From: Hormiphora californensis
Lineage: Eukaryota; Ctenophora; Tentaculata; Cydippida; Pleurobrachiidae
Direction: 5' to 3'
Length of the DNA: 64,000 bases
Assembly: GCA_020137815.1 (NCBI GenBank)
Contig: CM035354.1
Coordinates: 2,887,342-2,951,341, forward strand
Below, in pieces: positions 47,936-59,058 of this stretch; positions within the stretch are counted from its first letter, which is position 1; each line of letters starts with the position of its first letter. The translations under genes and the position numbers were made by a program. The notes under the pieces were generated by a model. The model saw only the letters and a list, made by a program, of their open reading frames with translations, made no database searches and had not been told where the DNA came from.

Positions 47936-49433
47936 ATGTCGGAACCACCTTCGGAACCACCCCCGGATTATGATGATGTAGTAGGGGGGAATGATGGGGA
48001 AAAACAATACCCTCCGAGGACTGACCCTCAAACATCACATCCGCTTCTAGGAGGGGCCTCTAAAGGAGATTACCCTCCACCTCAGGGTCCTTACCTCCCA
48101 CCTCAGGGTGCCTACCCACCTCAGGGTGCCTACCCTCCCCATCAGGGTGCCTACCCACCTCAGGGTGCCTACCCGCCCCATCAGGGTGCTTACCCACCTC
48201 AGGGTGCCTACCCACCTCAGGGTGCCTACCCACCTCAGGGTGCCTACCCGCCCCATCAAGGTGCTTACCCCCCACCCCAGGTGGCTTACCATCCCCCAGG
48301 GGTCCCGCCTTACAATCCATCGGGAGCCCCATATCCACCACCCGGTCCCCCCACGACCGTGGTCGTCCAGCAGCCAGTAGTTCCAGTTCCTCATGGAGCC
48401 CCAGAACGAACGGATGTGCTAAGAAAGGTGTACGTTATGATGTGTTTACAATGGAGTTGTATTGTGGCAATTACCATTCTGATTCAATACTTCTGGCATG
48501 ACTTTATATTATTAATGACTGATTGGGCGTCCTATCTACCTTACTTCGCCATTATATTTTTTGGAATTTTGCTGGTAAGTTGTTGTGTGTGTGTGTGTGT
48601 GTGTGTATCACTTAGAAATCATAACGTTTGGTAATTGAGAAGGCAGTGATGGCTCCAGCGGGTGTCACTGATTCACCCCGCTTACTTTTTCGTTATAAAC
48701 GTAGCTTTAGTTTTTTATTTCAGGTTTCGGCAGGAAGAAACAAAAAAATAAATGCAAATAATCCAACGATTAACAGTATCTTGTTGGTGTTCATATCGAT
48801 CCTATGGATTCCACCCGCATTTACTACGTATAGAGGGTACCCAGAAGTATACCCCTTTGCGTTTCTCCTGGTCTTCATCACTCTCGCCTTGTTCACACTC
48901 CAAAACAAATGGAAAATAACTGAGCTCAGTATTTTTCCCTGGTGTGCGATTCTTGGTGGTATGGCTGTTGCGTCAGTTTTCTTGAGTCAAGTCATCTGGT
49001 ATGCTGTTTTTGGTGGAATCTATGGATACGAGTATATCTATCTGAAAGTAAGTGACAATTAATTCAGGGACCTCCGACCTTTATCCCATCCCCCAAAATA
49101 AAGAGGCGGAGCTAAAGAGCCATTAAAACACAATTGTGTTTTAAGTTTTTTATCGCGAGATTTTCAAGATATATTAGTATTTTCCCAAAATGATTTGCAT
49201 TTTCCCAAAATGATTTGTAGTTGTCGTGCACACGAGGTTTTATCTCAAAATTATTTCAGTTTCGAATCAGTTATCAACTATTTCTGATTCCCTTGGCGGT
49301 GGTATGGCTATGGATTGGTTCTCGACGACTGTTCAGTCTTTACAATATCAAGGGAGGGCGAGATTACGTGTTTGCTGTTGTGATAATGACTCTTGAACCT
49401 GGCATCCAACTATTGGAGAAGATATGCTGTTAG
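47936..49433 (+). CDS. TMBIM/Lifeguard (GRINA-like) membrane protein
   Basis: This BAX-inhibitor-1 superfamily member probably sits in Golgi, ER or endosomal membranes; the family affects calcium leak and cell death. Exons are 47936-48574, 48724-49047 and 49260-49433, all phase 0, giving 378 residues. Residues 1-150 are rich in Pro, Gly and Tyr, with about ten PPQGAYPP(H) repeats. This is like the Pro-rich cytosolic N-terminus of GRINA. Then RKVYVMMCLQWS opens a seven-helix domain, including LLVFISILWIPPAF and VWYAVFGGIYGYEYIY-like segments, and it ends at LFSLYNIKGGRDYVFAVVIM. The usual C-terminal aspartates of the family are replaced or shifted, so it is a divergent member. AATAAA lies 80 nt after the stop. 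Confidence 0.85.
48080..48290 (+). repeat. Coding PPQGAYPP repeat
   Basis: A 24-27-bp repeat (ctacccacctcagggtgc) occurs about ten times inside exon 1 of the TMBIM gene. It stays in frame, and shadow frames on both strands are also open. Confidence 0.95.
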
Positions 49434-49512
49434 GGGTTACGTGTTGACTGTTGACTCTGTTTCGTGCACCCCGCCCGGTTAGGACATAACAAGCAAACGC
49501 TGCACCGTGCAC

Positions 49513-49518
49513 AATAAA
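49513..49518 (+). terminator. AATAAA polyadenylation signal of the TMBIM gene
   Basis: Canonical hexamer 80 nt downstream of the TAG stop in cacaataaagac. Confidence 0.6.
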
Positions 49519-49582
49519 GACAAAATAATCCGACTTTAATCATAAAAAAAGAAGTTAAATCAACGTTCTACATAAAGTAGTA

Positions 49583-49749
49583 CAGTCGGACCACGATTTG
49601 TGACATCCTCGGGGGAAAGGGTTTCGTCCACTAAATCGGGGTGTCCACTAAATTGGGGTCAAATAATGTTAATTTCCTATATTCGGGGGAAGATGATCCT
49701 GCCACTAAATCGGGGGCCACTAAATCGGGGTCTGACGGGTGTCCGACTG
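49583..49749 (-). mobile_element. pogo/mariner-type MITE, copy 2
   Basis: Reverse copy of 36582-36754 with the same CAGTCGGACC ends and TA on each side. It lies just after the TMBIM gene. Confidence 0.9.
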
Positions 49750-51002
49750 TAGTATTATTATCATCAGGTGTAACATATTTATTTCTTTTTACAGTTATCG
49801 TTACAATCTATTTATATATCACGTTAAAACTATATATACCCTGCTAACTTAAATAACCCGCCAGTGGCGAGAAGTCCCACTGGCGCGCTCTCAATATACA
49901 GCCAGTCCAGCGGCAGATTATTTCCCACTGGCTGGCTGTTTATTATTAACTCCTATGTTACATTCAAAGTGTGTGTAAATGATCAGTTCTTACTGAAATA
50001 CAGAGGGAACACTGTTTGCAAGAGTTACACACTGCATTGGAGAGAAAGAAACAACACATTCCGTCAATTACTCTCTCTTTATCTTCCCTTTTGTTTCACT
50101 ATCTCAATTCCTCTGTGTTATGTCTGGCATGCCCCATATCTTGTTATTTCTTTCTCTCTCTCCTTAGTAACTGTTACCAAACAATATACACTCAATTGAG
50201 AGATGTTTTTGACTGTTTCTCAGTTCTCTTTGTGTGTTTTGATTAGTGTTTTCTCTCTTGTTAGTGTGTAATACTTGAAACAAACAACTAAAGCAGGGTA
50301 TATAACCTATAAACTCTGACCAATGGCACGTTATTGGTTTAAACCCCTCCGCCTCTCCCTCGGCTCCGCCTCGGGATCGTCGTCGTGATTTAAACCAGTT
50401 TATCCGCCACTGGCGGATAAACTACAGCTACCTTCTCCCAGCGGCGCGCTGGGAGAAAGGTATCTGAAATAACGTGCCAGTGGCCAGAGTTTATGGCTCA
50501 TTTACACCTTGTATTATATTTCTGTACTAAGAAGTCTTCATGTTTATTTTGCAATTCATCTTTTCTAAATTGAGTGTTTATTTCTTCGAAGTAGAAGATT
50601 ACTTGTTTTGTTCAAACCCAGGGAAACAGGGTCGAGCAAGGCAACAAGTGATTATCCCAATAATTTAATAGACTAGCGCACCCATTGGGTGCGCCTCAAG
50701 TAAGGGCTTTTTGATAACCCACCCGGCTTCGCCGGGTGGTTCTTTTTGCCCTTTTCAACGTCAATAAAACGGTTGCCATGACAACTGAATTGGTAACTAT
50801 GGGGACTGGCATGTTAAAATTCATTCGGAAATATTAACAAACTTCCACTGGAAGTTCCAAAAGTGTGAATAGCAGCTTTACAGCTATGGGCCTATAAAAC
50901 GTTTTATGAAGGAGCAGCCTGTCGCTTAGATACCGCTGAACGAACGACCACTTCGACGTTCATCTCCAAATTATAATAGAGATATACCCAACTACAGATA
51001 TC
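49750..51002. other. Intergenic stretch with inverted-repeat elements
   Basis: Contains a TIR element at 50307-50495 whose ends (ctataaactctgaccaatgg, cacgttatt) recur inverted, with internal hairpins (tttatccgccactggcggataaa and ctcccagcggcgcgctgggag). A related cgccagtggcgagaagtccc block lies at 49860. Two further hairpins, gcgcacccattgggtgcgcc (50676) and acccggcttcgccgggt (50722), are also present. No gene seen. Confidence 0.65.
50307..50495. mobile_element. Short TIR element of about 190 bp
   Basis: The left end ctataaactctgaccaatgg and right end ccagtggccagagtttatgg are inverted, followed inward by gcacgttatt and aaataacgtgc. Two GC-rich hairpins lie inside. Confidence 0.75.
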
Positions 51003-51132
51003 ATGACCGAGTTTTTTGACAGTTCTGTAGAGCTGGATCAAAAGTACGCAAAGTTATTCTCGCTAGTTGACAAATCTAGATATATCGTTTTCTTCACTGG
51101 TGCGGGTATATCTACTGCTGCTAATATACCGG
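51003..51132 (+). pseudogene. Sirtuin first exon, copy 1 (isolated)
   Basis: The exon reads MTEFFDSSVELDQKYAKLFS and continues to FFTGAGISTAANIP, ending in phase 1 at a GTATGAG donor. TGAGIST is the NAD-binding start of SIR2 deacylases, and the form is closest to the SIRT6/SIRT7 type (GAGISTA-A-IP). The expected next exon (PDYRGP-type) is not found before the duplicated copy, so either the rest lies beyond a misassembled stretch or this is a fragment. Confidence 0.75.
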
Positions 51133-51339
51133 GTATGAGAGGGAGAGAGAGAAGGAGATAGATAAACGCAATTTCTCATCTTTACTCGTTAACTGACATG
51201 TTCCTAATGTCATTCCTAATGTCATTTATTGTGTACAGTCGATATTGTGAATGTAATTGACTATTCAATAATGAAGAGTAACAAGACAAGACATAGCTTG
51301 AGAGTGTGCCCCAGACAGACCAACATACGATAAATATCA

Positions 51340-51765
51340 AACCAGACCAAGAACCTCTCAAAAACAAAACGTTACCTACCCGACCAAGACCCTCTCAAAG
51401 GCAAAACGTTACCTATTATCAAGACCAAGACCCTCTCAAAAACAAAACGTTACCTACCCGACCAAGACCCTCTCAAAGGCAAAACGTTACCTATTATCAA
51501 GACCAAGACCCTCTCAGTCTCAAAGGCAAAACGTTACCTAACGGACTAAGACCCTCTCAAAGGCAAAACGTTACCTACCCGACCAAGACCCTCTCAAAGG
51601 CAAAATGTTACCTACCCGACCAAGACCCTCTCAAAGGCAAAACGTTACCTATTATCAAGACCAAGACCCTCTCAAAGGCAAAATGTTACCTACCCGACCA
51701 AGACCCTCTCAAAGGCAAAACGTTACCTAACGGACCAAGATCCTCTCGAATGTTCCAGAAATTTA
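51340..51765 (+). repeat. Minisatellite of 30-36-bp units
   Basis: About twelve units of aagaccctctcaaaggcaaa, acgttacctacccgacc or a tattatcaagacc variant, between the two sirtuin exon copies. The 155-codon frame through it is a repeat translation. Confidence 0.93.
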
Positions 51766-51913
51766 AACCATGAGTCTCTTTCTCTCCTAGGGGAGAGAAA
51801 GGGACTCAGCGCCATAGTTACCACATACCCGGGTTGGTATGGAGGTTTGCTGAGCGTATCCCATGGTTTAGTGACAAACAAACAAACAAACAATATACCC
51901 AACTACAGATATC

Positions 51914-52043
51914 ATGACCGAGTTTTTTGACAGTTCTGTAGAGCTGGATCAAAAGTACGCAAAGTTATTCTCGCTAGTTGACAAATCTAGATATATCGTT
52001 TTCTTCACTGGTGCGGGTATATCTACTGCTGCTAATATACCGG
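51914..52043 (+). pseudogene. Sirtuin first exon, copy 2 (isolated)
   Basis: Identical to 51003-51132 at every base I compared. Identity extends on both sides, roughly 50983-51210 versus 51893-52120 (about 228 bp), and includes the donor and GA-rich intron start. Downstream sequence then diverges and soon enters the TIMP region, with no later sirtuin exon. Confidence 0.75.
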
Positions 52044-52617
52044 GTATGAGAGGGAGAGAGAGAAGGAGATAGATAAACGCAATTTCTCATCTTTACTCGT
52101 TAACTGACATGTTCCTAATGTTTTTCCCGATAAATTCATGTTATGGAAAGCAGGAATTAAAAACGACTTGCGGGTGTGACCCCTTTTTCGACACGTTTTT
52201 GATAGCCTCTGCACTGTTTCCCGTTTTTAGAGCTGAAATACACAACTGTTGAAATACTTAATCTAAACTTACACAAAAACATCAAATCATCAACTTATAA
52301 TTTACGAAGTTCGGTCCACTAACATATTGTTATGAAAAAGCGCTCGGTTATATCTGAAGTTAATCCAGCCTTTTTCCAGAGTTGGACAGATATTTCAAGA
52401 GAAAGATTTCAGAAACCAAGATCTGACTCAACTCTGGAAAACGCGAGAAAAACTGCGTCTACAATCTGTAAACAACCGTGAACTGCTGTTGGTGGAGCCG
52501 TCACCTCTCTGCTACGTGGGCTTTGTGTTGCAGGCGCGCTACGCACGAGTTGTAAGGGTGACTGCGTCACCAAGAACTGCTGAGTTCCCAGTCCTTTTGA
52601 GTCAGTAGGTGGTGGGA

Positions 52618-53824
52618 CTATTTAAATGGCATGGTAGGTGGAGTTGGAGTTGGTGTCGTCGGAGAAGGGGGAGTTGGCTTCTCTTCGCATCCTCCAGTTA
52701 GCATTCTCTTAACATATCTAGATAGAGGTTGCCGCTCGGTCCTCCGAGAAGAATAGTTCGGTGGATGAAACATGTCACACATGTTTACCCTGGATCCATT
52801 CCACGCCATAATAAATCTCCTTCCCGTCGTTATCGTGTGAAAAACCCGGCACATTCCGTCAGTCTTGGGAATGGAAATGGAGAGGGTATCCCCAACCTTG
52901 ATGGCAGCCTCTGATCCCCTGAGCACTTTCCCAACCTCAATAATGTATTCATCATATCCCCCTGGAGATGTCGTCATGGGGGCTGTAGTGTAGGCGGGGG
53001 TGGGAGGTGAAGAGAGGTACTCTCTGATATTGTCCCTCTCCCGAACAGGAGGGCGAATTTTAGGCCTTTGTGATACAACTTTCACCTGTAAGGACATTAA
53101 ATACATGGTGTTCATTTTGGATCTTTACAAGCGTTGGGCTTCACCCAGAAAAAAGTTGACAAGATTAGGTCGTGAAACTTCATACTTTGACTATATACCC
53201 TCAATTTTTTGCTGGTGCCGAGACTTTGCTAAAATGTTTTTTGGACTCAAAATTTCATAACAAGTGGCTGGAAAGACTCTATTTTTGCCGTTTTTGAGCC
53301 GTTTCGAGACTTTCCAGCCACTTTTTACGAAATTTTGAGTCCGAAAAACACATCCAATCTCCATGAAACTTTAGGATAGACATAGAAAATACCAAAAAAA
53401 CATTTTAGCTAAGTCTCAGCACCAGCAAAAAGTTCCTTCTGGTAGTTTTGATGCCAAAAACTCACTTCCCGGGGTACTAGAGCTCCAAAAACCCCAGGAA
53501 CCTTGAATGAGGGTATAGAATAGTCCAAGTATGAAGTTTCACGACCTAATCCTGTCAACTTTTTTCTGAGTGAAGCCCAACGCTTGTAAAGATCCAAAAT
53601 GAACACCGTGTACTATGTACAATAGAAAAATACACAAAATTACGATCATTTAATTCTATAAAATGTGTTTTCTCCATCTATCTCTCTATCACGAGTACAA
53701 AACTGCCGATAAGTACCTGTAGAATAGGAGCTGTTTCGAAGCATATTGCCTCTCGGTATATCTGTGGAGCACAGGTACAGGCTTGGGCGACTGGGAGCAA
53801 GAGAATTACCAAAACAAACAGCAT
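52618..53824 (-). CDS. TIMP-like metalloproteinase inhibitor A (N-domain only)
   Basis: A secreted inhibitor of matrix metalloproteinases is the likely role. Exon 1 (53824-53717) encodes a signal peptide, MLFVLVILLLPVAQA, and then CTCAPQ, so the mature chain would start with the C-x-C that chelates the catalytic zinc in TIMPs. Exon 2 (53085-52618) joins in phase 0 and carries the rest of a netrin-type fold. There are six cysteines after the signal peptide (C-x-C, ICFET, GMCRV, NMCDMF, GGCEE), the number of the TIMP N-domain, and no C-terminal TIMP domain. Instead the tail is Pro/Thr-rich (TPTPTPPTMPFK). Total is 191 residues. Its intron holds a 510-bp foldback element. An in-frame upstream ATG at 53878 exists, but the 53824 start gives the proper signal peptide. 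Confidence 0.87.
53103..53613. mobile_element. 510-bp foldback element in the TIMP-A intron
   Basis: The ends acatggtgttcattttggat and atccaaaatgaacaccgtgt are inverted. Arms of about 220 bp include gctggaaagactct/agactttccagc and ttggtcgtgaaact-type matches on both sides. The TIMP-B intron lacks it, so it arrived after the gene duplication or was lost from B. Confidence 0.88.
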
Positions 53825-54792
53825 GGCGTGTGATGTGTTTTTCTTATCTTGTGCTTTATAGGAGCTGAGAAGAAGCATAATTCATTTAGTACCAAATGTA
53901 GCCTTCTTTAACTGTAAATCTCTCTATGTTATGCTATCTCTCTCCCCAATCTCTCTCTGGTTATAAAATTGTTGACGTTCGTGTGACACACATCTGGTTA
54001 GGAAGGAAGGAAAGGCGTGCATTCGGGTAATGCAGCGTGAACATTAATTTGAATTTTTGCTGATTAAAAAAACTAAAACTCTGGTTTCCCGAAGTTAAGC
54101 CAGAACTCAAAAATCTCTGAAAACTAAATTCAAGTCCGGGTAGTGTAGCCGTCTAAACGGTTGGATTTGAGCTTAAAAGTCCCTTAAAGTCCCTTAAAAG
54201 GACATAATTATCTTATTTTTTATCCCTACTCCATTTCTAAAAGGATTTGAGATTTTGGAATTAGGCTGAAATTACACTGAAATTTTAGTGTAACGGTTAC
54301 AGTGTAACCAATTAGGCCCAATCGGGGCCCGGGGGAACTTCTTCAAGTACTAGGTTGACACACTTTTGGATGCTAATTCAGGGAATGATTCCCTGAATGA
54401 TAATCCCTGGGCATCATTGGGATGTTTAAGCGAAACAATTAAAAAAACGACTTGTGGGTTTGACCCCTTTTTCGGTAAGTTTTTGAGCTTTGACAGCTTC
54501 TGTACTGTTCCCCTACAAGCCGTTTTTAGAACTAGGAATACACAGATATATAGATGTTGGAAAATAAACAAAGCTCATAAAACATCAACTTGTATTTTAC
54601 GAAGATCCTTTCACTAAGTTAACATATTATTATAAAATGTATCTGTAGCTTTTTCCAGAGTTGGATCCATGGACAGATATTTCAAAAGAAGGATTACAGA
54701 AACCAACATCTGACTCAACTCTGAAAAACGCGAGAAATGCGAGATCTGTTTAAAAATTATGAACCGCTGGCAGAGTTTCCAGTCCTTTTGAG
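53825..54792. other. Spacer between the two TIMP-like genes
   Basis: Contains the 3' flank of copy B, which resembles that of copy A: acgacttg-gggt-tgacccc and ttttccagagttgga blocks occur at 52157/54445 and 52372/54650. It also has AT-rich sequence with short repeats. No additional exon seen. Confidence 0.65.
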
Positions 54793-56123
54793 TCAGTAGG
54801 TAGTTGGAGTTGGTGTCGTCGGAGAAGGGGGAGTTGGCTTCTCTTCGCATCCTCCAGTTAGCATTCTCTCAACATATCTAGATAGAGGTTCCCGCTCGGT
54901 CCTCCGAGAAGAATAGTTCGGTGGATGGAACATGTCACACATGTTTACCCTGGATCCATTCCACGCCATAATAAATCTCCTTCCCGTCGTTATCGTGTGA
55001 TTAACCCGGCACATTCCGTCAGTCTTGGGAACGGAAATGGAGAGCGTCTCCCCAACCTTAATGTCAGCCTCTGATCCTCTGAACACTTTCTCAACCTCAA
55101 TAATGTATTCATCATGGTGTCTCCCGGGATATGTTGTCACGGGGGCTGCAGTAGTGGGGGTTGGGAATGGTGTTGAAGTGAGATACTCTTTGGTATTGTA
55201 TTTGTACACCCTATCCCGGGACAGAGGGCGCATATTAAGCCTTTGAGTCACAACTTTCACCTGAAAGGATATTAAAATACAATAGAAAAGAATTCTGTCG
55301 ATAAAATCCATTTGTATTTCCCCGCCCGGATGAAGGCCGAAGGCCTTCACCCGGATGCCTTTTGCAAAAAGGCATAGGGGTTTAGAAATCTGTAACGGAA
55401 ATAGTGACTATTTGTTATAGCAATAAAACCAGTTAAGATGTCCCATTTTAGTTGCGAGGGGCAACGTGTAGCAACTAGAGCCGTGCACACAACAACAAAC
55501 TACTCCTTCACAAATAATAAAACCACTTCATTGACTCGTTTTCAGGAAATGTGTGGCGCACAATTCCGCAATGTGGCGTGCAACTTAGTGCTACTAAAAC
55601 ACAAGGATTTGTTCTATACTGTTTTGGAATTTCGAGTGATATATAAATGATTGGAAATGTCTGTGCCACGTTCATATTAGATGCTTATAAAAATAACGGT
55701 TAGCGGGGCCCCACGGGGAAACATAGCATTATGAAACATTATGCATTTATTCTTGTTTAACTGTTCAGGCCCAAATTCGTGCGTGTGCGATATTTTAATT
55801 TTTGACGTGCGTGGTACACGTTAACTTGTGATAGGCACACAAAACAAATCCGTACACGAGTTTGGGGGTGAACAGTTGGAAAAAATGGACTCAGGACTTG
55901 AAAGGGCTATACAAAAATCACAATCACTCATTTTTCTCTGCCCGGGTGAATGCAAAGGTACTCTGCTACGGACCGTGATGACTGATGACACGCACTCCAA
56001 ATTTGCTGTGCTTACCTGTAGAATAGGAGCTGTTTCGAAACAAATTTCCTCCCGGTATATCTGTGGAGCACAGGTACAGGCTTGGGCGCCTGGGAGCAAG
56101 AGAATTACCAAAACAAACAGCAT
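54793..56123 (-). CDS. TIMP-like metalloproteinase inhibitor B (N-domain only)
   Basis: Tandem paralogue of the gene at 52618. Exon 1 is 56123-56016 (MLFVLVILLLPGAQA, then CTCAPQIYREEICFE) and exon 2 is 55260-54793, phase 0, 191 residues in all. The six-cysteine pattern and GRRFIMAWNGSRVNMCDMF stretch are shared with copy A. Exon 2 near its start differs more, with SRDRVYKYNTKEYLTS here versus RERDNIREYLSS, and the tail ends PTPTTY. The intron contains a 70-bp hairpin repeat at 55318-55388 that is also found at 59331-59402. Confidence 0.87.
55318..55388. mobile_element. Hairpin repeat, copy 1
   Basis: A perfect-looking hairpin (aaggccgaaggcctt within gggtgaa arms) is followed by gatgccttttgcaaaaaggc and ataggggtttagaa. 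The same sequence with small changes lies at 59331-59402 in intron 1 of the uS14m gene. Confidence 0.85.
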
Positions 56124-57570
56124 GGCGTGTGATGTGTTTTTCTTATCTTGTGTTTTATAGGAGTGATATGTTTTCCGGGTTTTATATTATCTTATGATAT
56201 AATATGTTTTATAGGAGTAATATGTTTTCCGGGTTTTTTATTATCTTGTAATCTATCTTTTATAGGAGCTGAGAAGAAGCATAATTTAGTTAGTCCCACT
56301 GTAGCCTTCTTTAACTGTAAATCATAGCGCTGGCAAGCGCCCGGGGCCCAATCCTCCCTCCCCCAACCATCCTTCCCTTAAAAATGTCCATTTTCCAAGC
56401 ATTCTTGCTTCCATTGAATGGAATATCGAAATTGCGAAAAAAAAATTTTTGAATTTTTTGAAAATTTTTGAAAATTTTGACAGCGCTACTATACTTATTG
56501 TCTGAAATCGGCGATTTCAACTTAGTTTTAGACAACCTTCTCGTTGTCCTACGAACATGCCGCTTGGTAGTTCGTGTTGCCTTGACACCTAGAGCACACG
56601 TTTAAAATTTCATGCAAATCGGAGTTACGGTTTTTGCGCTACAGATGGTCGTATTTTAGACAAAATGTCCGTTTTTAGCGTGACGAACGACCGTAAAGTA
56701 ACCACTTTTTTGCGTACACGATGGAGGCCACAGTTTTAAAGCTATCACCATGAAACTTTGGGAGTCGGTAGGTCTAGTGGTGTACCTTGTATTAAAGCTT
56801 GGACAGAGAAAACGGACAGTCATAACAAAAGTTATGACTGTCTTAAGTTTTCTTTGGCTTTTAAGACGGCCTTCCCGTCGTTCTACGAATACGCCGCTTA
56901 GTACGTGGTGTTGCCTTGACATCTTGAACACAAGTTCAAAATTTCAAGCAAATCCGAGTTACGGTTCTTCAGTTACGGTCATCTGACTGTATTAAGATTT
57001 AAGACGATTTTCAAAAAAACCTAAAAAAGAGCAAATTAAACTATAAATCATGATTTTATGATACATATTTTGCCAACGTTGGTCAACTGCTGTATTTTCA
57101 GATATAATTGGTAGTCATATCTAGATTTATGACTGTCTTAAACTTAAGACGATTTAAAAAACACCTAGAAAGAAGGGATTCAGAGTCTAAATTAACATTG
57201 AATCAGATTTATTTTATAAAATTAGGTTTACTGTCGCATTTTCAGTTATAATTGGTAGTCATATCTAGAGTTATGACTGTCTTAAATATAAGACAATTTT
57301 ATAAACATCCGAGAAAAAAGCGAATTAGTACCTAACCTGATTGTATCAGATATATCTGATTATCAATGCGTATCCGTGATCATTATCCGTGACTAATAAT
57401 CAAAATCATAGAATAATCGCGGAGAACGAATCGCGGATACATAATCAATCGCTGATAACTAATAAATAATAGTAATCGCACATAACTAATCACGATAACT
57501 TATCGCAAATAAGTAATATATAGTAAGTAGTAACCAATCGCGGGTAGCTAATCGCAGATAGCTAAGATCG
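56124..57570. other. Intergenic repeats
   Basis: A block around 56560-56650 (cgcttggtagttcgtgttgcc, ttgacacctagagcacac) recurs at 56890-56970. Another block (ataattggtagtcatatcta, ttatgactgtcttaa) recurs at 57100-57150 and 57245-57290. 57350-57570 is AT-rich with many ATCGC and GATAAC words leading into the palindrome. No gene seen. Confidence 0.65.
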
Positions 57571-57766
57571 CGATAACTGATTGCGATATTGAGTTATCCG
57601 CAATTGGTTGTCTGCGATTACTATCATATTAGTGATTCGCAATTGATATCCGATATTGGATATCTATATATAGATATCCAATATCGGATATCAATTGCGA
57701 ATCACTAATATGATAGTAATCGCAGACAACCAATTGCGGATAACTCAATATCGCAATCAGTTATCG
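57571..57766. repeat. Perfect 196-bp palindrome
   Basis: Arms of 98 nt pair without mismatch around a centre at 57668/57669 (tatctatatatagata) and have no spacer. Pairing breaks at 57570/57767. It has repeated ATCGC, GATATC and AATTG words and no coding content. Confidence 0.97.
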
Positions 57767-57883
57767 ATATATCTGCGATTGTTATGAGGCTACCTACAAT
57801 TGTAAAAGTCCGTGAATCCCCAATCTGTGTTTATTAAGAATTACAAAATGCATGTCATAGTAGTATATAACAAAATGCCTGAT

Positions 57884-58321
57884 ACTAGATCCAAAAACCA
57901 AACAAGTTTGGTGGATAGCCGGGGCCGCAGAAATTAAAAAACGTGCGAAAGTTTTGATACATGAACTTTCGGGGCCTGGGGTGCTGTTAAATTCGCGTTT
58001 CCATGATAGTCAGCCGTTCTTTCAAAGCACACTATGATTCTGTAAACCAGACTCTGAAACGACCCACTGTGTGCAGCACATTATATGTGATATTTGTGGA
58101 TCTGTATGTATGAAAATGTGTTATGTAAATTAATAATGATAATTTGATCATTGCAATAGTTTTCCTGGCGTATAGTTTGAAAATGTTGCTGGTTATGATC
58201 ATGGAAACGCGAATTTAACAGCACCCCAGGCCCCGAAAGTTCATGTATCAAAACTTTCGCACGTTTTTTAATTTCTGCGGCCCCGGCTATCCACCAAACT
58301 TGTTTGGTTTTTGGATCTAGT
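57884..58321. mobile_element. Foldback element, arms of about 124 bp
   Basis: 57884-58006 (actagatccaaaaacc ... cgcgtttccatgat) is repeated inverted at 58197-58321 with essentially no mismatch. The centre is about 190 bp. No target duplication is clear. The right side runs into GA-rich sequence. Confidence 0.93.
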
Positions 58322-58858
58322 CTCTCTATACTATCCCCTGCACGAGAGAGAGAAGACGGTAGGGGGAAGAGACGAGGAGCGGGAGAAGAGAGAGAGAGCA
58401 GAGAAGAGAGAGAGAAGAGAGAGGAGGAGGGGAAGCAGGGAGGGGAAGAGGGAGAAAGACGAGAGAGAGCGGAGATGAGAGAGAGGAGAGAAGGAGAGAG
58501 CAAGAGAGAGATCTCGCTCTCATCTCTGCTGCTCTCTCTTTTTCGTCTCTTCTCTCTACGTCTCTCATTCCTCGTCTCTCTCTCTTGGTGCTCTTCGTGT
58601 CTCCTGTCTCTCTTCTAGCTCTCTCTGCTCAAGCTGGCAGGTAGACGAGTGACTACAACTGTCAGGGAGAGAGCAGGGGAGGAGTAGCGAGAGGAGAGGA
58701 GCTAGATAGCTGCTAGCATAGGAAGAGAGGATCGATGCGAGCTGCTAGGACTTGAGCTGCTATCGCGAGCGAGGAGTCGCGATACGAGAGATCGAGATCC
58801 GGTCACAGATGCTCGATCCTCTCTCTCTTGCTCTCGACGACGTACTCTCTCCTCTCTA

Positions 58859-58909
<51 letters not shown>

Positions 58910-58925
58910 TTCTCTCTCTATCTAT
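58322..58925. repeat. GA/CT low-complexity block
   Basis: GA-rich sequence (58345-58510) is followed by CT-rich sequence (58510-58625) and later (CT)n at 58855-58920. The two halves can pair. Frames here are simple-sequence translations. Confidence 0.88.
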
Positions 58926-59058
58926 TGTAATATGTATATAACGCTGGGCCTGTAACCAGTAACCCGTACAGCGTACAGTGTGAGCTGCGATAATCTGAAA
59001 GAATACATCTTGATAATATATTCCACAAATAACACTTCATTCAAAATTAGCTGCTCCA

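Noticed and set aside
51306-51773. 155-codon open frame
   Set aside because: It is a translation of a 30-36-bp minisatellite and has no start context, domain or splice link.
51789-51880. Second sirtuin exon
   Set aside because: The open frame after the AG at 51789 (GERKGLSAIVTTYPG) does not match the expected PDYRGP-type continuation.
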